Program-made: the position numbers and the translations under genes
Notes under the pieces: generated by a model
Told to the model about the DNA's origin: nothing
The model's database searches: none
The model's input: the letters and a program-made list of their open reading frames with translations, nothing else
In this document: positions 46,014 through 56,905 of the stretch, piece by piece
Layout: each line of letters opens with the position of its first letter
Numbering within the stretch: the first letter of the stretch is position 1
Source of the DNA: Phymatolithon calcareum
Lineage: Eukaryota; Rhodophyta; Florideophyceae; Hapalidiales
Direction: 5' to 3'
DNA: 64,000 nt
Assembly (NCBI GenBank): GCA_977006965.1
Contig: OZ345365.1
Span: 682,001-746,000 of the forward strand

Positions 46014-49000
46014 AAATCCAGCGGGAACGTCCATGTAAATATCTTCATCCAAGTCTCTGTGCAAGAATGCAGTGACGACATCCATTTGGACAAGTTCGAG
46101 ATCATGAACTGCCACCGTGGCGAGAAGAATCCGAATTGATGTGAACTTCACGACTGCGGCATATGTTTCGCCGTAATCCACACCGTGCACCTGTCGGAGC
46201 CCTTGCGCGACAATGCGAGCTTTCGGGCCAGTGTCCTTGACTTTAAACACGTATTTGCAAGGGAGAACGTTCATTCCGGATTCGCGTGGTACTAATGTCC
46301 AAGTCTTGTTGCGCATGAGAGATGAGTGTTCTTTCTCAGTCGCAGGGGACCAATAGTCAACGTTGTCTTTAGACGTCGCGCTTCTGAAAGTCTGCGGAAC
46401 TTCTTGAGAAGACAAAGCAGTTTCAGTGGCAAAGTTGGCGGATTCGAGAGCCAACATGGCTGTATGCGGACCAGAATTCCAGAAATCACTTGGTGTCTTT
46501 GAGACACGCGTGGATCGACGAAGTATCGGTTTCGCGACTAACTCAGGAGTTGCGTCAGCATTAGAAGTTGAAATAGATACTTCTTTAGAGACACTGTGCT
46601 GACCATCACCGTTGTCCTTTCGTTCGTCCACAGTACCCTCCACTGCAACGTCCTCGGCTTTCACGGCAACCTCACAGATGTCGGCATAGTTGGGTTTCTG
46701 CTCGACCTTGATGATCGCTGGAGGAATTTCGATAGCTTCCTCGGTTTCAAATGCATCGTGAAAGCTTTGGTCAAACCCTGCATTTGGAAAACTGATTGGT
46801 ATATCCGTTTTAGGATTCTCAGTTTCGCATGCCGATTCATCAAATATAACATCCCGAGATACGATCACCTTGCATGCATTCGGATCCCATAACTTGTATC
46901 CCTTAGATGCAAACGAGTATCCCATCATGATCGTTTCACGAGTACGAGAGTCGAGTTTCTTGACCTTCTTTTTCGGAATCACGTACCAACACTTAGCGCC
47001 AAATACGCGTAAGTGTTCCAAGTTTGGTGCGGCTCCCATCCATATGTGATGGGGGGTCGTGTTCGAAGGAAGTCCTCGCGACGTAACTCGATTTCGGACA
47101 TACACAGCAGTTGACAGTGCTTCAGCCCAGAACTTCTTCTCGATGCCTTTGTGATGAAGCATCGAGCGCACTAAATTGAGTAAAGTGCGGTTCATGCGCT
47201 CAGCAACCCCATTCTGTTGAGGAGTGTAAGCAACGGTGAGTTGATGGTGAATGCCGTGCTCTAAAAGATATGACTTGAACTCATTTGACAAGTATTCTCC
47301 TCCGTTATCGGTCCGAATAGCTTTGAGCTTAGGTGCAGGTGAGAACTGTTATACGTTGAGTTGTTTCAGCTTTCTTCCGGTGTGTGTTTCAGCGTATTTG
47401 TGAAATTTCTGAAAGCACTCGAAGCTCTCGGACTTCTTTCGCATGGTTAAAACTGTGGTCCATTTGGAGTGATCATCGATAAACGTGATGAAATACCGAG
47501 AGCCACCTAGTGATGGGATGTCAATTGGACCGAGAACGTCGGAATGCACGAGATCGAGAATTGCGTCCCAGCGAGAACCACTAGACTTCTGTATAGGAGC
47601 ACGATGTGCTTTCCCAGCAATGCAACCTTTGCATACATTGTCCAATGAAGACCCAGGATCGATATGCAATCCTTTTACAACCCCATGGCGTGCCATGCCG
47701 GAGATTCCAGTAGGACTGACATGCGCGAGACGCTCGTGCCATAGCTGTAGGCTGACGAGGGATGTTTCCTTGGACATGGGTTTGTTCTCCGGACGATCTA
47801 GAATGTATAGATCTTTGCGCAGAGTACCTTGGGCGATAATCTCATCATGTGCTTTGATATAGCACCGTTTGCTTTTGAATAAGATCCCATACCCATACAC
47901 GTCCAGTTTAGAAACGGAAAGGAGCGAATAACCAAAGTCCGGAATATGAAGAACGTTTTGGAGCATACACTGAGACTGTTCTCCGTTGATGCTGAGTGTC
48001 ACGATGGCATCGCCCTTTCCTGCTATGGTTGCAGTTGCTCTAGTTCCCATTTCGACTGTCGACCTCATTTCCGTGTATGAGACAAAGATTAAATGATCGA
48101 ATGTCATGTGGGATGTGCTTCCGGAGTCGATAATCCAAGACGTTGACTTTTCGGGAATGTTTGAGTTTCGAACCTTTGTCATTAAGCAAACGTAGTCAGA
48201 ATCAGACATGACACGAATAGATTCTGTTTCACCAGCAACTAAGGCAGTCGGTTTGTCCTTCTTTCCTTTTCGACCAGGAGGTTTGTATCCCGGAGGTGCA
48301 AGGTGTGGAAACTTGACCCAACACCTGAGAGAAGGATCTCCAGCTCGATTGCAATGATCGCAATGGTCGTAGGCGTATGAACCATTTTGAGTTGCACTTA
48401 CAAGAGCCGTGAACTCAGACTTCTCCGTCGAGGCTTCGAGGCGCATAGTCATTCGTTGTTTCTCTTCTAGAAGTCGACTCTTCACAAACTCGAGAGAGAA
48501 TGTCTCGTCCTCGTTCCCAAGTGCGTATAAGGCACTGATGAGACTGTCATAACGATCCGGAAGACCATTCAGGACAGCCATTGCCATTTCCTTGTCGTCG
48601 ATGTCAACACCCATTGATTTGAGTGTGGATGCGAGCTGACGAATTCGGTTGGTGTATGGCAGTATCTTTTCGCCCTCGAGCATTGTGGCGGTATAGAACT
48701 TGCGACGAGCGGCGAGTTTATTAAGAAGCGTATGGCGTTCGAATATGTTGAGAATCGCCTGCCACATTTCTTTCGCCGTTTCGACACCTCGGACATGTTC
48801 GAGATGGGCATCGGAAAGGGATAGACCAATAATCGCTTTAGCCTTATTGTCATGTCGACGCCAGACTTTGAACTCGTCTGTGTCCCTTGCCGGAGGGCTT
48901 ACCTCGATGTACTCATCGAGCTCGCGGAATGATAGTACTAGCTGAATTTTCCGTTTCCAAGCGTGGAAATTAGTCTCGGTGAGTTTTTCGACCTTCAGCG

Positions 49001-49019
49001 TTCCTTGCGAGGTGTCCAT
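46014..49019 (-). pseudogene. CopB gag-pol (E11), truncated in RT
   Basis: From ATG 49019 (MDTSQGTLKVEKLTETN). Gag, knuckle CDHCNRAGDPSLRC, protease WIIDSGSTSHMTF, integrase zinc (LWHERLAH ... CKGC) and core (HSDVLG, AERMNRT, VYVRNRVTSRG), then a long acidic linker and RT start (KYVFKVKDTG, MDVVTAFLHRDLDEDIYM). One nonsense codon, TAA at 47349-47351, replaces the His of NVHQFS (His kept in E1). Otherwise open to the joint at 46014, which lies before YVDD. Confidence 0.9.
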
Positions 49020-49754
49020 ATTTTGGACTGGGGGTTCTTGAAATCTTGTCGAAGATCCGTTCGGGGAGTCCACTGCGAGTTAACAGAAGTTAACTATCAA
49101 GGCAATCTATCCATTATAGGAAATTCGCGTCGAGTCAGTGTGTCCCGGAGCTTGATCTGGGGATGGCTCTAGGCCGTATACCTCTTGAAGATAGGGCTGG
49201 CTCTAGGCCGTTTACCTCTTGTGGCGTTTTGGTACACCGGAACCTGCAGCCGACAACACGCACTGCAAGACGTATCCGTGGAGTTCCAATGTCCTAAATT
49301 CCAATGTTGATGTTGGCACACTCCACCGAGCAAGTACTTCGTGAGGCAATAATTGTGACCTTTTTCTTGAAGATGAGTATACGGGGCCTACTGACCACGC
49401 GCTGTGCGTGGCAGACTGTCTTTCAAATCGGTAAACCGTACTCCAACAAGTCTTTCAGATTCCCTTCCAATCACACAACAGAATTCTGCAGAGCCGAGAT
49501 GCGTCCAGGTGGATACTCGGAAGACTACTTGATTTCTCAAGCGTATATCCCTTTCACCACGTAGCAGAGCACGGATGTTGTCAGACTGTTTCGTAGATTA
49601 TACTCTGTGCAGAGTCGCTTTAGGGTGGCTGATGGATGGCGCAGATACCACAGGGTTTTAAACCTTTTGATGATGAAAATTGGTTGAGAATAAATTACCG
49701 AGAGGGAAGGAGGACCCCTCGGTAAGGTGATAGCGCTGGTTGATTACGCGTTAT

Positions 49755-49768
49755 CTGGGCCCATAACC
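49755..49768 (-). other. Primer-binding site (E11, CopB)
   Basis: GGTTATGGGCCCAG on the minus strand, adjoining the LTR end at 49769. CopB uses the same initiator-tRNA anticodon-arm primer as CopA. Confidence 0.86.
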
Positions 49769-50212
49769 TGTTGGCTGGAGGTTTGGTTGTTGAAGGTTGA
49801 GATGGTTGAGACGGTTGAGGTGGTTGAGATGGTTGAGATGGTTGAGATGGTTGAGATGATTGGGTTCGCTGTGAGATGTTCCTTGGTTTATTGAGTCGGG
49901 GCATCAGATCCAGGTCTTATATAGGCATCAGATTGAGGTATGATAAGACTTCTGATGCTCATTGCACTACTAACTGTGATTGAATCAATCACCTAAAAGA
50001 TTGAATGTCGACTGTGATTGATTCAATCAACAAAATGATTGAATTTCTGACAATAACAAGATCAATCAATAAATTGATTGAACTGCTACATTGTCAGTAA
50101 AGATGAAAAAACATGGATTGATTCTATCATAACATATGAGAAATGGTTAGAGACTTATGACATAGGATAATGTGTACTGCGACAAGAGATACAAGCAGTC
50201 ACATTTCCAACA
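49769..50212 (-). repeat. CopB 5' LTR (E11)
   Basis: 444 bp, reverse strand. Same TTGATTGAATCAATC-type units, TATATAA and AATAAA as the E1 LTR, with a shorter microsatellite. Confidence 0.9.
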
Positions 50213-50416
50213 GAAATTGCACATCCTTTTAAATTACAAGAGCAATTCTCCGTCACAGAACTGCTGTTTTCGGTATTAAAGACAGGACCTTTCTTTGACG
50301 AGCAGAGCACACCAGACAACCACACAGTAATCATTTCATCTTGTCGAGCAGCAGCTAGAGAGAAAGCGAAGATATTGAGCCTGGCCTAGCCCTTCTTTTG
50401 AGAGACCTTTGCAGAA

Positions 50417-50443
50417 CCGCCGCATTTCTTGCGCAAGCGGCGG
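50417..50443 (-). other. GC-rich hairpin
   Basis: CCGCCGC (50417-50423), 13-nt loop, GCGGCGG (50437-50443); perfect 7-bp stem in an AT-rich setting. Function unknown. Confidence 0.5.
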
Positions 50444-50508
50444 AATATGCATTAGAGATCGATCGCGCGATATTCTTTCTTTCTTTATTGCGGAAAGATC
50501 GCTCACAC

Positions 50509-50760
50509 TTATGGTATGCTCCTAGAGCTGTTTTGCAACAGCATCTCATTGTTCAGAAATTTGAGTACGGCTAGGGGTCTCTCACGGCATACCTCTTCTA
50601 CAGTCTTTTTTCCCACTCGGCCAATATATTTTCGTTGTGAGGCGGAACGTCCACTACATCGTAGGATTAGGTGTTCGGTAGTTTCCTTGGAACCAGAATT
50701 ACAGGCCTTGCACACTGGATCGTACGGAATTACTTCCATATTGCATCCGTGGTGAAAAGT
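50509..50760 (-). pseudogene. LINE C-terminal zinc-knuckle fragment
   Basis: Reads VCKACNSGSKETTEHLILRCSG, the CCHC-like motif (C-x2-C...H-x4-C) at the C-terminus of many non-LTR retrotransposon ORF2 proteins, followed by GRVGKKTVEEVCRERPLAVLKFL. It does not match the C-terminal region of the other LINE family in this window, so it comes from a different LINE lineage. No RT is left nearby; upstream and downstream sequence is unrecognised. Confidence 0.65.
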
Positions 50761-50993
50761 GGCAACCTAACTTATGGGGCAACGTTTGTTTCATAAAACC
50801 ATCAAAATGGACGACAAAAGAGGTTTGAGATCAGAATCCCAGTATTTACGATAGACTATCTTCTATACTATTGACAAAATTTATTTTTTTAATAGCCCAA
50901 TAGCTTTTTCTGGTCATTTTTACCTGAGAACTCTATCGCACAATTAAGGTTCCCACGTTTTCTTCTGGCGGGAAACAGTTTTTGATAACCGAA

Positions 50994-51082
50994 CAGTTCT
51001 CGGCTGCCTCACGGGCATTTAACGCCCATGAGATTTTGAGCTCTCTCATGGGCATTAAATGCCCTTGAGACGACCAGAACTG
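50994..51082. repeat. 89-bp inverted repeat, MITE-like
   Basis: Arms of 21 bp (51013-51033 and 51044-51064) pair with one mismatch around a 10-nt loop. Outer arms CAGTTCT (50994-51000) and AGAACTG (51076-51082) are also complementary. The whole unit starts CAG and ends CTG. No target duplication is apparent. It lies 48 bp before the pogo-like transposase gene. Confidence 0.7.
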
Positions 51083-51129
51083 TCTCGGTCCCAGCAGAGC
51101 TCGCTCACGCAGTAATCTCCCGGATCGCG

Positions 51130-52826
51130 ATGGTGTCGAGTCGGCTGTCTTTTCGCGAGCGCGTGCGGCTCGGCGCTTTCATTGTAGCAGTAAGGGCGGG
51201 GATGAAGCTGCGCTCAGCGGCCATCTTCTTCCGCCTCGCCCGCACAACCATCCACCGCCATGCTACCGCCCGTCAGACACCCAACCTCCCTCCGAGTCGA
51301 CCGCTCTCGTCGAGTCCGTCCGGGCGGCCGCCGGCATTAACAGTGGCAGAAGAGAAGGTTGTCGTCGACCTTATCTGACGCTACGCCGACCGCGGCATAC
51401 CGCTTTCGCGGACGCACGTGCAGGACGCGTTTGCGATTTTTATTTCGCGCCTGCCGATGGAGCGGCAGTGCTCAATGCCGTTCCGGAATGGCCGCCCGGG
51501 AGTAAAATTCCTCCGGAACTTTACCCGGAGGAGCAAAGCCGCGCTGCGCTTCGCCAAGCCCCTCCGTCAGGAGGGCAAGCGCTTTGCGGCTACAAGCGCC
51601 GAAGCGTTAACTACGCACTACGCGGCGTTGGAGAAGCTCATCAAGGAGCTCGGGTTCGACCCCGGTCGGATCTGGAATCTCGATGAGACCGGGGCGACGC
51701 AGGGGAAGGACGTGAATGGCGTGTCGTCGTGTCGGCGGTACCTCACCCGCCGGGGCGGCAGCGATATGCGCACGGCAGACTTTGCGGCTGTCAACCGCAT
51801 CACAATGATGCCGGTTGTTAGCGCCTCTGGAGACTACGGATCTACGCTACTCGTCTTCAAGGGCCAAACGCTGCCGTACCACAACGTCGTGCGTGGATGT
51901 CACGTCGTTGCCGAGACGTATGCAGACTAACTCCCGCGAAACGCCGTGATCTCCACACACGCGGAGCGCAGCGGCGTCAATGCGGACAATTTTTTCCAGT
52001 GGGCAAGGCAGTTTGTCGCGCACATCTCGGACCTGACCGCCTCCGGGCGCAAGGTACTGCTCGTGCTGGACGCGTACCGCGCGCATATGACGATGCGCGT
52101 GCTGGAGTTCTTCGAAAAGAACAACGTCGTCGTCTATGCGCTTCCGGCACACATGTCCGGAAAGACACAGCCGTTCGACGTTGTTCTTTTCGGTTGCTTC
52201 AAGAGGAAGCTGAACGAGAGCATTTTGCTCGCGGAAAGCACCGAGCGCGTCGATCGCTTAGACGCGTTCGAATTTCGCGCACTGATGCGCTCGGCTTTTC
52301 ACGCCGCTTTTACGAGGGAAAATATCTGCGCCTCGTTCCGGCGGTCGGGTATTTGCCCATTTGATGCCTCGAGGCTTCTCTGCACCGCTCTACCACGCTC
52401 CGCGGAACGCGTGGCGGACATTGTGTCCGTGGATGCGCTACAAGAGCTCTATGGGCAAAAGCGACGTGCAGTTCGTACTTCGATCCTGGGCTCGGACGCC
52501 CGGATCCCCCGTGCGGCTACCTGGATACGAGCAATGGCCTTGTTTTGACTTCCGCGCGAGCGATGGAGCTCACGCGGAAAAAAGGACTGGCCGACGCCGC
52601 AAAGCGGAAATCAAAGGAGATCGCGGACTTGCGTCGCGCCCTCGCCGGGTCGAAGCGCGAGGAGGCGGAGCGCTCTGCGCTGGAGTGGCGGCGCAGTGCC
52701 TCTTGGAGGAACCGTGCCCGCCTAGCGGGCATGTCCGACGAGGACTTTCGGGCGACTGTGAGCCCGATGACGCAGCGTCGCGCAATTGCGAAGCTTCGGG
52801 CGGCCTTTCGACGTTTGTCGAGCTGA
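51130..52826 (+). pseudogene. pogo/Tigger-type DDE transposase pseudogene
   Basis: Transposase of the Tc1/mariner-pogo group that would cut and paste its own element. Order: psq-type helix-turn-helix (RSAAIFFRLARTTIHRHA), CENP-B/Tc5-like second DNA-binding part (NGRPGVKFLRNFTRRSK), then the DDE_1 core: WNLDETG (first Asp, near 51680), VLLVLDAYRAHMT (second Asp, near 52065) and LPAHMSGKTQPFDV (third Asp, near 52170), then SGICPFD. TGA at 51376-51378 and TAA at 51928-51930 interrupt it. Near 52490-52512 the reading moves to another frame, ending GLVLTSARAMELTRKKG ... to 52826. Base composition is far more GC-rich than its surroundings, suggesting horizontal arrival. Terminal inverted repeats were not found. 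Confidence 0.88.
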
Positions 52827-53102
52827 GTGAATCCGATTTACGTAGAACCTGATTTTTGGTAATACTCGAATGTCCCCTGAATTAGGGCACATTTTACAGG
52901 TTTTGGGCATTTACAATCGATTCCATTTGCTTAGAATCTACGTTGAACTGATAGACTTTTGATTAAAGTGAGTTACATAATAGTGCTTGCATGGTTGTGC
53001 GGTAGAACTCCATATAAAAGTCCAAAAAAATTTCTTTGTATTATCTTATTCTTCAATTAAATTTATGGCATTTGTCCCGTTGTTAGGGGACCCCCCCATT
53101 TT
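52827..53102. other. Intergenic, no gene seen
   Basis: AT-rich return to local composition after the transposase. Short hairpin-prone runs (GTCCCGTTGTTAGGGGAC at 53077-53094) are followed by a C7 run. They could be part of the transposon end, but no partner was found upstream. Confidence 0.4.
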
Positions 53103-53514
53103 ATGCCTTCGAAAAAGATACCCTTAGACATTAGCTGCTCCAGAAGGCCCCAAAGTTTCCGTATCATGTACGGGCGCTTCTTTGTCTCTGTTGGAATTAA
53201 GTCCGGGGACACTCCTGAGCATTACGTATACGAGCTTTCGGCGATAATCAACAACATTATCCTGGACAGTCTCATCATCGCAATGGCCAAGATTCTTCGT
53301 TATGATCTGATGACCATTCAGCACAATGACGAGGCTCTGGAAGACGTATTCCAGGCCATGCGTAAGTGCCTTCGGAATGCATCGGAATAGGACTATTACA
53401 CCACTCAGGATATCGCCGCTGTATTCGAGAACGTGAAAAAGGTACTGCGAAGCTACTGTGGCTCTGTTGCCCATAATCCTGACGCCGCCGCTGAAGATGA
53501 GGAGGGGGATATGT
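53103..53514 (+). pseudogene. Unknown coding fragment, ended by LINE
   Basis: Reads MPSKKIPLDISCSRRPQSFR onward for 95 codons, a TAG at 53388-53390, then in the same frame DYYTTQDIAAVFENVKKVLR and an acidic end merging into the LINE 3' terminus. Composition (helical, charged, no low complexity) looks like genuine coding sequence. I do not recognise the family. The rest of the gene should lie beyond the LINE, outside the window. Confidence 0.45.
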
Positions 53515-54154
53515 GTTGATTTATTTTAAAAGCTCCCAAGGTCCCTCTTCAAGAGTAACAGGGCCGCTTTCGCACTATTTTCTAAGCTCACGTAGTTTGT
53601 CTATTCAGTATATCCTTGATTAGTATTTCTCGCTCAACAAGTGCTCTAGTGAGTCGCTTACATTCATATTCAATTTCAGGACTAATCTTGTGTTAAGATA
53701 GAATGCGTTGGAGCGCGACCAGCTCAATCACGGCTGTAACACCAAAGTATGCACCTAGTACTGATTTTCTCCAAAGAGGTGCTCTATGGAATATCAGCCG
53801 TAGGCATCGCAACCGTGTAGATCTTTCTCTTACGGGGAGAACCACCGGTAGATTGTTTGAATCAGTTGGTATCTCGAGTGATCTTCCCCTTCTTCCTCTG
53901 CCCATAGCCCAATTACTTCTTTTCGTCTGGCTTTCTTTGAGACTGAGCCCTCCTCCGCTTTATCGAGAGCTTGCTGCAGATCTTCATATTTCTTGAGGCA
54001 CTCTATGTCCTTGGTTGCCTCCTTAATTTCTTCATCTCTCCCAGAATACTCATCTGCCTCATCGAGGCGCTTCTTCTGTCTCACTAGACTCGCAGAGAAC
54101 CTTTCTGCTTGGTGTCTTCTCCTCCTGGCAGGTCGTTCTACTCCGTACAGAACT
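53504..54154 (-). mobile_element. Second LINE copy, 3' part
   Basis: Same family as 26254-27880: same 3' end (ATATCCCCC), same C-terminal tail peptides (HRAPLWRKSVLGAYFGVTAVIE; IEYECKRLTRALVE) and basic region (EEYSGRDEEIKEATKDIE equivalent). Frameshift near 53880 and a stop near 53700. It is cut at 54154 by E9 and resumes at 61404. Confidence 0.87.
54150..54154. repeat. Target-site duplication of E9, left
   Basis: GAACT, repeated at 61404-61408. Confidence 0.9.
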
Positions 54155-54580
54155 TGTTGGAAGTGTGATTGCTTGGAGCTCTAGTCGCAAACACACTTCA
54201 ATATCAAGGTACACGTGTCAAGTTGAAACTCAAAGTGTCTCAGAATTTTGAATCAAGAAGATTGGCAGTGACACGTGTCAAAGTATGATAAAAGTATGAT
54301 AATCATACCCCCCTCACTCAGTAGATGATTCTTCATTTCTTCATTTTACAGGTGCCATATGATATTTTGACAAATTTGTTTAGGGTTAGAGTGTCTCCGT
54401 CGTCAATTACGGTTTTTTGATCAAGTTGATTGAGTTCTCAGGTCTATATAGTGTTGACGTGAGGTCCGCCAAGTCAGTAAACCAAGGAACTCATTCTCAC
54501 CTGTCTCAGCTTCTACTCAACCATTTTCCTTCAACCAAACTTTTTCTTTCTCCCCATCACTTGCCTAACCTTCTTCAACA
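54155..54580 (+). repeat. CopA 5' LTR (E9)
   Basis: 426 bp. Shorter than its partner, mainly by loss of one ACACGTGT unit near 54210. Confidence 0.92.
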
Positions 54581-54594
54581 GGTTATGGGCCCAG
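54581..54594 (+). other. Primer-binding site (E9)
   Basis: GGTTATGGGCCCAG directly after the LTR. Confidence 0.86.
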
Positions 54595-54664
54595 TCAACG
54601 CACGTCAACCACCGCGACTCATCATCATCGTCATTATCTCCGGGGTTCTCCTTCGCCCCCGATC

Positions 54665-55106
54665 TGTTGAAAGAGGTTAAGCAAGTGATGGGGAGAAAGA
54701 AAAAGTTTGGTTGGTGAAGATTGGTTGACGAGAAGTGGAGTTAGGTGAGAATGAGTTCCTTGGTTTATTCACTGGGCGGACCTCAGGTCAAGACTATATA
54801 GGCCTGAGAACTCAATCAACTTGATCAAAAACCCTAATTGACGACGGAGACACTCTAACCCTAAACAAATTTGTCATAATATCATATGACACGTGTAACA
54901 GAAAAGAATGAAGAATCATCTACTGAGTGAGGGGAGTATGATTATCATACTCTTATCATACTTTGACACGTGTCACGGCCAATCTTCTTGATTCAAAGTT
55001 CTGAGACACTTTGAGCTCCGACTTGACACGTGTACACGTGTAGCGAGATCATACTGGACATTGAAGTGTGTTGCGAATTGAGCACCAAGCAGTCACACTT
55101 CCAACA
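54665..55106 (-). mobile_element. Solo CopA LTR inside E9 leader
   Basis: 442-bp reverse-strand LTR flanked by CGATC at 54660-54664 and 55107-55111. The leader rejoins correctly across one copy (CCCCCGATCT as in E7). The product of LTR-LTR recombination that removed a whole element. Confidence 0.93.
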
Positions 55107-55397
55107 CGATCTGTCTCTGTCTGATCTTTCTGCTTGCGTATCCTTGTGAAGAATCGTTGCTTCTTGCTCGGTTCGCTTCAGAAGATTCTTGTCTCCCATT
55201 CTCCTGCTCCCGTATCCTCGTTAAGTATCTCCGATCCTTACGGGGCCCGCTTCAGGGGATCACTAAGCGTCTTGCAGTGCGCGTTGCCGGCTGCAGGTTC
55301 AGGTGTACCAAAACACCACAAGGGTTTCCTGTTGCGTATCCTTGTTAAAAATCTTTGATTCTTACTAGGCCCGTCTCAGGATACCACAAAACGTCTT

Positions 55398-56693
55398 TTG
55401 TGATAGCGAGGTAGGCTTGGAGACTGCCTGCCTTGACAGACTTTAGGAAGATCTGCGGTTTTATTCGAAAATATAGAACCGAAATTTTGGCGACTTTGCT
55501 TTCACGGCGTCCAACGGTCTAGCTCCCCAGAGAAGGCGGGCAATGTCGCGCTTCTCCTTACTAGAGTTCCCGGACACCGTCCAGTAACTCTTAGGAACCT
55601 CCTCCCGGACAAGCACCGCTTGCCGGAGAACCGGATTGCCGTAGTTGTAGCCGTGCGATAGCTTCACTACTACTACAAAAGACTATGAAGGGTGCGTGGG
55701 TGGTAAACAAAAAACGTGGGCTGCCAACTCGAAAAGCTCTCCTGTCAACCTTCCGCCGAGATATCAGATATCCACGAGTCCTTGTGGAAAAAGGGCAGCC
55801 GGTGTACCAAAGAGCTCCTTACGCTGTTCGCTGCCTTACGCGCGGTTCACGGCTCGGTTCAGGCACGTTCCGAAGTGCGTGCCTCCGTGTGAATGCGTCT
55901 GCAAGCTTGCGATGCGTGTGCTGGAGATTAAGGTTTCTTCGGCGTCCTGCTTGATATAGGCATTTCGATCGGCGAGGCTCGAACTCTGGAGCAGTTGTTG
56001 GCGACTGTGCGCGCCGGTGGGACTGTCGTGCAATCTTTCGACTCTGCGCTGTGTGGCGCCGCGTTTTCCTGGCGGGTGTGCGCGTCTGTGAATATGACGC
56101 ACAAATTCTCGGCCGGTCGCAGCGCGGCGCCGCGTGGCGCTAGCTGATGAGAGGGTCGCATGGAGAGCTTCTGGAAGGCGTTCTTGGCCCGGTCGTCATA
56201 CGCCTAACGTTTCTTCCCGGCGGCCATCGGTTGTGGCGGCTAGGCGCTGTCGGGCGACTTAGGTTGTCACGGGAGCGTCTTTGCGCGTAGCGGCTTCTCG
56301 AATGCCAGTGGATGCGCTTCGAGACTGTGTCGAACGACTTGGCTCGGCATGGGAATCGCGCGCGCGCCGCCGCTCCTTGACTGCCACTGGTTGCGGTTCC
56401 AAGACAGTCTTTGGCATTGCCGATTAATGCTCGAATGTCATCGCGCGTGGTCGCTTTCCAGCTGACGATGGATGCGTCGGCGCGACAAACCAATGGGTAA
56501 TGAATCATGCGGAGCACCGGCCGCAGTTGTCTTGTAGTGGCGTGCATGCCATCATCGGTGGTCTGCACGCAGTGTATGATCTCAAGAGGTAGGTGATGGC
56601 AGGATTGAGGTGGGCAAATCTGAGAAGATTTCCATACCTCCGCACTGTCTCTGGCCTTGCTGCTCCTACAAGGGGTTTTCTTCGAAAAGGGTA
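55398..56693. other. Foreign segment in E9 leader, origin unknown
   Basis: 1296 bp placed between ACGTCTT (55391-55397) and GCAGTGCC (56694), which are adjacent in other CopA leaders. It has no LTR, no terminal inverted repeat and no target duplication. The 5' third includes a minus-strand frame of 68 codons (55461-55667) reading SKEKRDIARLLWGARPLDAVK with coding-like composition; the rest is GC-rich and unrecognised. It may be captured host sequence. Confidence 0.6.
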
Positions 56694-56905
56694 GCAGTGC
56701 CTGTTGCCGGCTGCAGGCTCAGGTGTACCAAAACGCCACAAGAGGTATACGGCCATCGAGCCATCCCCCGATCAAGGTCCGGGTCATGTTGACTTGAAGG
56801 AATTTCTTATATGGGATAGATTGCCTTGATAGTTAACTTTGGTTGACTCGCAGTGGACTCCCCGAACGGATTTTCGACAAGAATAGAAGACCTACACTCC
56901 CCAAA

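Larger units (their letters stand above)
46014..50212 (-). mobile_element. CopB copia element E11, 3' truncated
   Basis: Reverse-strand CopB copy with 5' LTR 49769-50212, primer site 49755-49768, leader and gag-pol to mid RT (46014), where it meets E10 head-on. The 3' half and 3' LTR are missing. Confidence 0.9.

Noticed and set aside
50761-53100. Terminal inverted repeats of the pogo-like element
   Set aside because: Candidate G/C-run motifs near 50775 and 53080 do not pair convincingly.
53490-53504. Target-site duplication for the second LINE copy
   Set aside because: No repeat of GAAGATGAGG was found to the right; the LINE's 5' end probably lies past the window.
55836-56568. Overlapping frames in the GC-rich part of the E9 leader insert
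   Set aside because: Open in several frames on both strands because GC-rich DNA has few stops; no domain seen.
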